Shown here piece after piece: positions 27,891 through 34,178 of a DNA stretch of 34,178 nucleotides. The position numbers and the translations under genes are program-made. The notes below the pieces were generated by a model. That model had not been told where the DNA came from. It worked only from the letters and a program-made list of their open reading frames with translations, and did no database searches. The stretch lies in contig JAFGMS010000486.1 in NCBI GenBank assembly GCA_016927375.1, positions 1 through 34,178 of the forward strand, in the 5' to 3' direction. This DNA is from Anaerolineae bacterium. Its GTDB lineage: Bacteria > Chloroflexota > Anaerolineae > Aggregatilineales > UBA3940. How positions within the stretch are numbered: the first letter of the stretch is position 1; each line of letters begins with the position of its first letter.

Positions 27891-28655
27891 ATGGTTTCAA
27901 GAGCTAGATTGGCCATTGTGCTGATTATCGTGGTCTGTGGAGTTGGAGCATGCATTGAGCAGCAGACACCTATAGCGGTGCTGCCTATGGTTACGGGTAT
28001 GCCTCCTTCCTCTGCTTTGACTCCAACGACAACGCCGCTCATCCAGGGGATCACCCCAGGTGGTACTTTGCCAGCGGAAGCTGGGACATCGGCAGCCGTT
28101 GGTGTCGACCCCGCTCCATACGTCCAAAAGGCGACTGAAGAACTCGCAAAGGCCCTGAATATATCACCCTCTTCAGTCAAGATGGTGGGCATACCGCTGC
28201 CTGTCCAATGGGAGGATTCAAGTCTGGGATGTCCATTGGAAGGGCAGACCTATGCACCTGTCGTGACACCTGGTTATCTGATCATCTTGGAAGCGGGTGG
28301 CAATACGTATAAGATCCATACAGATCTGGGTGACGTCGTGATAATATGCACGAACCCCACCAAGGATCTTGGGAATATGACAGTTCCCGATCCTATAGTG
28401 GCCGAGTTCATCAGTGAGGTGAAAGAAGATCTGGCGAGTCGGCTGAACGTCTCTGTCGAGAGTGTAGTAGTGGTGAGCAGCGAGGCTGTTGACTGGCCCG
28501 ATAGCAGTCTGGGATGTCCCAAGGCAGGAGAAGACTATGACCAGGTGCTCGTTCCAGGCTATCGCATCGTTCTGGCCGTTGAGGATAGGTATTACGAGTA
28601 TCATACCGACGTACACCGGTGGAAGTTCTGCGAGTTGCCCACACCAACACCCTGA
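27891..28655 (+). CDS. Lipoprotein with two tandem copies of a ~75-80-aa domain, function unknown
   Basis: Signal/lipobox VVCGVGAC; WEDSSLGCPLEGQTYAPVVTPGYLIILEAGGNTYKIHTD and WPDSSLGCPKAGEDYDQVLVPGYRIVLAVEDRYYEYHTD. Confidence 0.8.
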   Translation: MVSRARLAIVLIIVVCGVGACIEQQTPIAVLPMVTGMPPSSALTPTTTPLIQGITPGGTLPAEAGTSAAVGVDPAPYVQKATEELAKALNISPSSVKMVGIPLPVQWEDSSLGCPLEGQTYAPVVTPGYLIILEAGGNTYKIHTDLGDVVIICTNPTKDLGNMTVPDPIVAEFISEVKEDLASRLNVSVESVVVVSSEAVDWPDSSLGCPKAGEDYDQVLVPGYRIVLAVEDRYYEYHTDVHRWKFCELPTPTP

Positions 28656-28830
28656 GACGCTGGCTGGTTGGTCAATTGATTCTAACGAATGACTGGATGG
28701 TTGCTGCTCACTAAGCGCTGATCTGTCAATCTGCCCTGCCCCTTTTTCCTACCATACTCTCACTACGCATTTTGCCCCATCATGTTGTGACGCCTGTACT
28801 TGAAATGTCAAGAAGTGGAAATACATTTTT

Positions 28831-30651
28831 CTAAAGCGGGTACACCAGTGGTATGAGGAGCAAGACTCCTGCGGCTGCCAGCAGCACCATTGGGGCGCCC
28901 AAGCGATAATAATCGTGGAACTGGTAACCGCCTGGTCCCATGACCAGCAGATTGGCAGGATGAGCCATTGGAGACAGAAAGGCTGTTGATGCCCCAATGG
29001 CGACTGCCATCGCCAGGGCCTGAGGGTTGAGCCCGGCCTGGGCCCCGGTGGCGATTACCAATGGTCCTACGATCAGACTGGCAGCAGCGCCGGAAGTCAG
29101 CTGGGCCAATCCCACTGTCAGCAAAAAAACTACCAAGAGCACAGTATGTGCCCCCATGGTCTGGAGCATTCCAGGCAAAAATCCGGTCAACATCTGTATT
29201 GCCCCGCTTTGCTTCATTGCTGTAGCTAGAGGCAGCATTCCTCCGATCAAGATCAGGACGTCCCAGCGGATACTGGCTTGAGCCTGTTCTACTGTCTCGC
29301 AGCCCGTCACCACCACGGCTATAGCTCCTAGCAATGCAGCTAATGGGACAGGCAGTAAGTCAAGACCGATCACTACCAGGAATACCAAGAGGATAATCAT
29401 AGCGATAATGGCTCGTTGGCTTCCTTCCGGGATATTGGGTAACCGTGTCAAGACAAAGAGCCCAGGTTCTTGACTGAGAAGACTCAATCGGTCAGGTGGA
29501 CCCTGGACCAACAGGGCATCGCCCAAAGTAAGCCGATAGTCGATTAGATGAGAACGGCGCGGACTACCTTCGTGCCAGATTGCCAAGATATTTAGCTCAT
29601 ACTTATCACGGAACTTGATTTCGGCCAGCGTCTTACCTATCAAGTTGCTATGTGGCGAGAGAGCAACTTCGGCCAGCTCGCTGTTGTTGGCAAATAGAAT
29701 ATTGTGGTCGACAGCATCCTGATCGACCAACGTCAGTTTCAGTTCCTGGGCAGCAGTGGCGGCATCGTCAGGCCGGCAGCCTAATAGCAACCAGTCCCCA
29801 GAGACTAGATGTAGACCAGGATCGGGAGGGGTGAAGGTTTGTCTTCCTCGAACCACAGCAGCCACAGTTGCTCCGTAGGTTCTCCCCAGATCGCTCTCGG
29901 CTAGGGTTTTACCATTGAGTGGTGAGTTGGGGTTGATTTGAACCTCGAAAAGACGCTTACTTAAGGCATAGGTTCTGGTGAGGTCTTTTCGGGCTTGCTG
30001 CAGAGCACTCCAATGGTCGCTTGGTGATCTCTCCGGCAACACTAACGGGCTGAGCAGCATCATATAGAGAATACCAGCCAAGGCAATTGGCCCACCGATG
30101 GGCAGGAAGTCTAGTAGGCTAAAACCGGAAAATCCTTGCTCGACAAGTGCATCGGAGATCAGCAGGTTGGCAGTGGTGAGCAAAGTAGCCATCCCTCCCA
30201 ATATGCCACCGAAGGCAATTGGCAACATTATCCGAGATGGACTGAGGTTGCGTGAGTGGGCTACCTGACGGCCGACTGGCATGATCAATGCCACCGAGGC
30301 AAAGCTGTTCATAGCGAGAGAAAAAAGACCGGCTGCCAATGCCAGTAGTCCGACCAATGTACGCTCTGGGGCTTGCTGGGTGAGGCGTAAGAGAAGCCGG
30401 CTAAGGTAGGCTGTGACCCCTGTGTGTTCGAGTGCGGCGGTTAGCATAAAGATGCCTACCATCGTCAGGATGACAGGGCTGCCGAAGCCGCTGGTGAGTT
30501 CTGATAGGTCGAGGATGCCGCTGAGACCTAAGCTGACCAACACCATGAGTGCTACGATATCGGTAGAAACCAGCCCCGTTATGAGCAGCAGCAATGCCAC
30601 GCCCATAATGACTAGAACAATTACCGAGTGATCTATGGTGAGCTCCAGCAT
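28831..30651 (-). CDS. SLC13/DASS-type permease with two central TrkA-C domains
   Basis: Many TM helices on both sides; LASLNSF-type region LFSLAMNSFASVALIMPV; NSPLNGKTLAESDLGRTYGATVAAVVRG and SNLIGKTLAEIKFRDKYELNILAIWHEG TrkA-C segments. Confidence 0.9.
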   Translation of the reverse strand: MLELTIDHSVIVLVIMGVALLLLITGLVSTDIVALMVLVSLGLSGILDLSELTSGFGSPVILTMVGIFMLTAALEHTGVTAYLSRLLLRLTQQAPERTLVGLLALAAGLFSLAMNSFASVALIMPVGRQVAHSRNLSPSRIMLPIAFGGILGGMATLLTTANLLISDALVEQGFSGFSLLDFLPIGGPIALAGILYMMLLSPLVLPERSPSDHWSALQQARKDLTRTYALSKRLFEVQINPNSPLNGKTLAESDLGRTYGATVAAVVRGRQTFTPPDPGLHLVSGDWLLLGCRPDDAATAAQELKLTLVDQDAVDHNILFANNSELAEVALSPHSNLIGKTLAEIKFRDKYELNILAIWHEGSPRRSHLIDYRLTLGDALLVQGPPDRLSLLSQEPGLFVLTRLPNIPEGSQRAIIAMIILLVFLVVIGLDLLPVPLAALLGAIAVVVTGCETVEQAQASIRWDVLILIGGMLPLATAMKQSGAIQMLTGFLPGMLQTMGAHTVLLVVFLLTVGLAQLTSGAAASLIVGPLVIATGAQAGLNPQALAMAVAIGASTAFLSPMAHPANLLVMGPGGYQFHDYYRLGAPMVLLAAAGVLLLIPLVYPL

Positions 30652-30733
30652 GACCTTGGTCTGTAATTCCCTGTTCTTTTTTCCTTGTTGTTTGTACAGC
30701 GGTTCAGTTCAATGATACCTCATAGGATGCTAG

Positions 30734-33076
30734 TTATATGATGCCAGGCAGGTCGCGTCCAAGTGCTATGCTGGCTGCGCCTAGAGCTCGATAAGCTGCA
30801 TCCCGAACCTCGGCATGGGAATCGCGTAGTGCCGCGTACAGTGGGTTTATGCCTTCCGGTGCAGCAATTGCGCCCAGTGCCTCTGCAGCGGCTAACCGGG
30901 TGGGATCATCACCTTCCTGTAATATCCTGACGATCTGGCTGATCCCGCTTGAGCCAGGCATGATTTCTTGATCGCGCTCCGTCAACCACTTGTCTAGCCA
31001 GGGAAGATCCTCCGGTCTGGGGCGATGCCGGGGTGCGATATCAGGTGGTTGTTTCAGGTTCTCCAATGCGGCAGTTGCGGCAGCCCGGACGAGCCATTGA
31101 TCATCATGGCGTTCGGCATTGTCGAGCAGGGGCATGACCCACTCCTCGCTCACACGCTCCAGGCCAAAGACAGCTGCACGTCTTGTCATGAAATCCTGAT
31201 CTTTGATGGCATCTTGCAGTAATTTATGGCCTTCGCCTACTATATCGGTTCCTAACATCTCAGCAGCAGCACGGCGTGCCATTTCGATGCCGGTTAGCAG
31301 CGCCTGAATCAGGTAGTCGAGGGCGGGTTTGGTAGCCATTGCGCCTAGGGCCAATGCTGTGATGACAATAACCGTGGCATCCTCATCATTCAATGCCTCG
31401 CCAAGGGCGGTAACTCCCTCGGGGTCTCCAATGGCTCCTATACCAAGAGCGCTGAGCATCCGGACATGTGGATCCTGGCTCTTGAGTCCTTGTCTGAAAA
31501 TGTGGATAACATTCTGGTCACGTGAGGCGACCAGTGCAGCTGTGACTCTCTCACGGGCAAGCGGGAACTCGGCTGGAGCAAGCAATACCTGGGCCAGCCG
31601 CTTAAAAGCCTGAGCACGCCAACCGGCACCAGGATCTGCGTCAGCAGCCCACAAACCGAGGGGCAGTAGTTTGTCTTGTAAGATCGTGCTCTGTTCCGCT
31701 AGGCGTCTTTCCACATAGGGCGTAATATCCTGCATCTGGGCCAGGAAGGCGATTGCTAAATCCTTGAGTGGACCGCCTTCCAGAAGAGGTTCGCGGAGCG
31801 GCATGTCGCTTAGATTCTCTGCTGTCAGGTAGGCGGCGATGGCGGGCTGATTAAATGTGAGGCGCATATTGATGCGCTCGGTCAATAGAAGAGTCTCGTT
31901 GCAAATGGCGTAAATAAAGTCTGGTGTGCTGATTGGAGTGCGCAGCGATATTGAGTCGCGTACACCATCGATGAATCGTGTTACCTCTTCAACTGAGACA
32001 CCAATCCCATCGGGAGCGGTGACTATTCGCTCCCCCACTCGTTCGAGCGCACCACGCAGTTCGGGTGCCGGCAGCACACGGTTGATATAGGCACTGTACC
32101 AGCCATGTTGTCCTTGACCGGGGTCATCGCCGGCGAAGGCTGCCCATATCTTGAGTGTTACATCAAGAGGTGTTCGGGCTCGATTGGCGCGTACTGCGCG
32201 TCGAACGATGTCAGCCTCTGGTTCTTGAGCCGGTTCCCTTGTTGTTCCTGCTATGGTTGGCCAGGCCGCTGCCCATAGGTGTCCTAATTCGGTGAATTCA
32301 GATTGGCTCCAAGGAACCACAAAGGTGGGAGCAAGATCTAGTTCCTGTAGAGGGCGATACCCCTGTACGGGGCCTGTAACTACTACCTTGTTCTCCGGGT
32401 AAGTCGTGATCAAAACCCGCAGCCACTCAACTGTGCGGCGCTGTTCAACCAGGGGCAGCTCGTCCCAGCCGTCAACCAAAACCAGCCCCTGTCCACTTGC
32501 GAATTGTCTCTGTACGGCCTTGAGGAACGATGTGGCAAGTCCTCTCATACGCATCCCGGCAGCAGCCAACGCGGGATCGAGGGGATCGACTTCGGTGCCC
32601 CATGACTCAGGCGAAAGGTCGACATCTGCCAGATGTAACAGAATGGGCATGCGCGCCGTATCGAGAAGGCCTCCCGGCTGATGATCCTCTTTCTGGCGTG
32701 CGGCCAGGATTGCCATCAGTGCCAGGGCGACTGAACGCCCGCTACCAGGTAATCCAAGTAAGGCAAGGTTATCTGGACCACGTAAGACACGATCAAGAGG
32801 TATGCCAGGTAACTGATAAGGTGCGATAGCCTGTGGCCAGTCGGGTATGATAGGGAGTAAGTTGTAGGGGCCGTTGTATCCTTCGGGCTCCTCTTCAAGA
32901 GGATTGTACGGTTGTGGCAGCGTGTAGAAGCGAGGCACGACAGCGATCTGTTCTAGTGGGATCAGGTGGCTGGCAACATGCCAGCTGTTTGCCTGTTGGA
33001 TGACTGCCTCACGGTACCGTGTATCAACCGTGCGTGAAAATCGAGCTCTGGTAGTTGCAATGAATTCGCGAGCCAT
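30734..33076 (-). CDS. NACHT/STAND-like NTPase with C-terminal HEAT repeats; Walker A Lys replaced by Arg
   Basis: LALLGLPGSGRSVALALMAIL (P-loop position GxxGxGRS), GLVLVDGWDELPLVEQRRTVEWLRVLI (Walker B/NACHT-like), C-terminal VRMLSALGIGAIGDPEGVTALGEALNDEDATVIVITALALGAMATKPALDYLIQALL HEAT units. Confidence 0.82.
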   Translation of the reverse strand: MAREFIATTRARFSRTVDTRYREAVIQQANSWHVASHLIPLEQIAVVPRFYTLPQPYNPLEEEPEGYNGPYNLLPIIPDWPQAIAPYQLPGIPLDRVLRGPDNLALLGLPGSGRSVALALMAILAARQKEDHQPGGLLDTARMPILLHLADVDLSPESWGTEVDPLDPALAAAGMRMRGLATSFLKAVQRQFASGQGLVLVDGWDELPLVEQRRTVEWLRVLITTYPENKVVVTGPVQGYRPLQELDLAPTFVVPWSQSEFTELGHLWAAAWPTIAGTTREPAQEPEADIVRRAVRANRARTPLDVTLKIWAAFAGDDPGQGQHGWYSAYINRVLPAPELRGALERVGERIVTAPDGIGVSVEEVTRFIDGVRDSISLRTPISTPDFIYAICNETLLLTERINMRLTFNQPAIAAYLTAENLSDMPLREPLLEGGPLKDLAIAFLAQMQDITPYVERRLAEQSTILQDKLLPLGLWAADADPGAGWRAQAFKRLAQVLLAPAEFPLARERVTAALVASRDQNVIHIFRQGLKSQDPHVRMLSALGIGAIGDPEGVTALGEALNDEDATVIVITALALGAMATKPALDYLIQALLTGIEMARRAAAEMLGTDIVGEGHKLLQDAIKDQDFMTRRAAVFGLERVSEEWVMPLLDNAERHDDQWLVRAAATAALENLKQPPDIAPRHRPRPEDLPWLDKWLTERDQEIMPGSSGISQIVRILQEGDDPTRLAAAEALGAIAAPEGINPLYAALRDSHAEVRDAAYRALGAASIALGRDLPGII

Positions 33077-33161
33077 GTATCTCAGTCCCCCTATTTTCCA
33101 CTGGTGCTGTTGGATATGATCAACTATTCAGCGAAGATGCATTTCAATGCCCAACTGGCTT

Positions 33162-33860
33162 TCACCGAATGTGTAAGATGCGGTTACAAGTAGGACAGGT
33201 GATTACTTTCCCGTGGCGCACCCGTTGAGCCATTTGGGAAGTCAGCTCGACACCGCAGACACCACACTCATTCCCTTTCAGTAACGTGACTGCCAGACCG
33301 CCAGGCCGCTGGCGTAGCCGGCTATAGGTTTCTAAGTACTGGGGCTCTATGTTTGATCGGGTTTGCCCAGTTTCTGCGAGCAGTTGATCGAGTTGTGACG
33401 ATAGCACTGTCTGCTCCTTATCCAGCTCACCAAATTGGTGCGATTGCTCGCTCATGACGTGCTCGAACTGACTTCGAGCTTGCTCAATATGTTGGCTGTT
33501 TTCCTCGATAGCAAGCATGGCTTCCAGAATCGGTTCTTCAAGTGCTTCGATACGCCGGTTCAGCTCTGCCAATTTATCTTGCAGATCAGTTAACTCTCGA
33601 GGGTTAAGCACCCGGCCTGAATACAGACGCTTTTCAGCGACTTTGGCTTCCTCCTGCAGCGTAGAACGTTCCAGTTCTAGCTCGGTTTGACGCGTATGCC
33701 ATTTTAGATGAGATTGCTCGGCTGCTGTAAGCGTATTTTGTGCTGTTCGTACCACATCGTCTTGACTTAGTAATTCGGCGATCTCGGACAGGCGTGTGCG
33801 GATAGTATCGATTTGACTGTCCAGCGTTTGTAGATGGTACAGCGCAGCTGTTTGGCTCAC
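33162..33860 (-). CDS. Coiled-coil protein with C-terminal C4 zinc ribbon (COG1579-like)
   Basis: Long heptad-rich region then GNECGVCGVELTSQMAQRVRHGKVITCPTCNRILHIR. Confidence 0.88.
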   Translation of the reverse strand: MSQTAALYHLQTLDSQIDTIRTRLSEIAELLSQDDVVRTAQNTLTAAEQSHLKWHTRQTELELERSTLQEEAKVAEKRLYSGRVLNPRELTDLQDKLAELNRRIEALEEPILEAMLAIEENSQHIEQARSQFEHVMSEQSHQFGELDKEQTVLSSQLDQLLAETGQTRSNIEPQYLETYSRLRQRPGGLAVTLLKGNECGVCGVELTSQMAQRVRHGKVITCPTCNRILHIR

Positions 33861-34057
33861 TGTGTCTCTTCCCTGATTATGGCAAGGGGATATGGGTTGT
33901 CAACATGAGTTCGACTTTTCTTTGATGTGCGAGGCCATTATACTACTGCCAAGAGAACAGCAGCAACCGCGCATAGATGGCGGGTAGTAGATAAAGTGGT
34001 AAGTTGTGAGATGGTTGATGACTCTGTGATATGCGAGGGAGTTATTTGAAAACTGAT

Positions 34058-34178
34058 TACTTTGACAATGTCAAGTTTTCCTGGGCAACCGGAATGGGCA
34101 GGAGAGGCTCCTTGTGCTTCCAAACGAAGGATCGACGAAGGAGCGACGGATCTGGAACGAAGCGCGCCTCTTTGAGCA
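34058..34178 (-). repeat. ~121-bp dispersed repeat, right copy (may continue past the window edge)
   Basis: Reverse complement tgctcaaagaggcgcgcttcgttccagatccgtcgctccttcgtcgatccttcg... matches 110-230. Confidence 0.9.

Noticed and set aside
30734-33860. Complete known anti-phage operon around the NACHT-like gene
   Set aside because: Neighbours are an SLC13 permease and a zinc-ribbon protein; no nuclease, TIR, protease or other effector could be recognised, so a defence-island claim is not supported.

Overview
The window looks like a chromosomal segment of an environmental bacterium. The gene families and dispersed intergenic repeats suggest Chloroflexota, but that is inference. I support about 21 protein-coding genes and found no rRNA, tRNA, CRISPR array or transposase. 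Left to right: an orphan ABC-type substrate-binding lipoprotein with a dCache/HAMP/PAS histidine kinase, a response regulator and a receiver-PAS-GAF-kinase hybrid (431-7003); an rfbB-like dTDP-glucose 4,6-dehydratase; a second orphan substrate-binding lipoprotein with a heptanucleotide repeat at its start codon; a secreted multidomain GH3/CBM enzyme (minus strand); a CapD-like polysaccharide biosynthesis protein; a Cys/Thr-Pro-rich membrane-anchored protein; a small Cys-containing protein; a HEAT-repeat/LytR-CpsA-Psr fusion convergent with a pure HEAT-repeat protein; a cupin; an OmpR-type regulator with a GAF kinase; a pgeF-yggT-yggU group; a duplicated-domain lipoprotein; an SLC13/TrkA-C permease; a NACHT-like NTPase with C-terminal HEAT repeats and a K-to-R Walker A change; and a zinc-ribbon coiled-coil protein. 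The most unusual signals are: (i) the HEAT-TM-LCP fusion and the concentration of three HEAT proteins; (ii) the NACHT-HEAT protein with an altered P-loop; (iii) an eight-unit 22-bp tandem array between GH3 and the CapD-like gene; (iv) ~121-bp inverted copies of one element at the two ends of the window; (v) a degenerate ~175-bp repeat cluster carrying two dRS3-like palindromes; (vi) a 4x7-bp repeat directly after a lipoprotein start codon.
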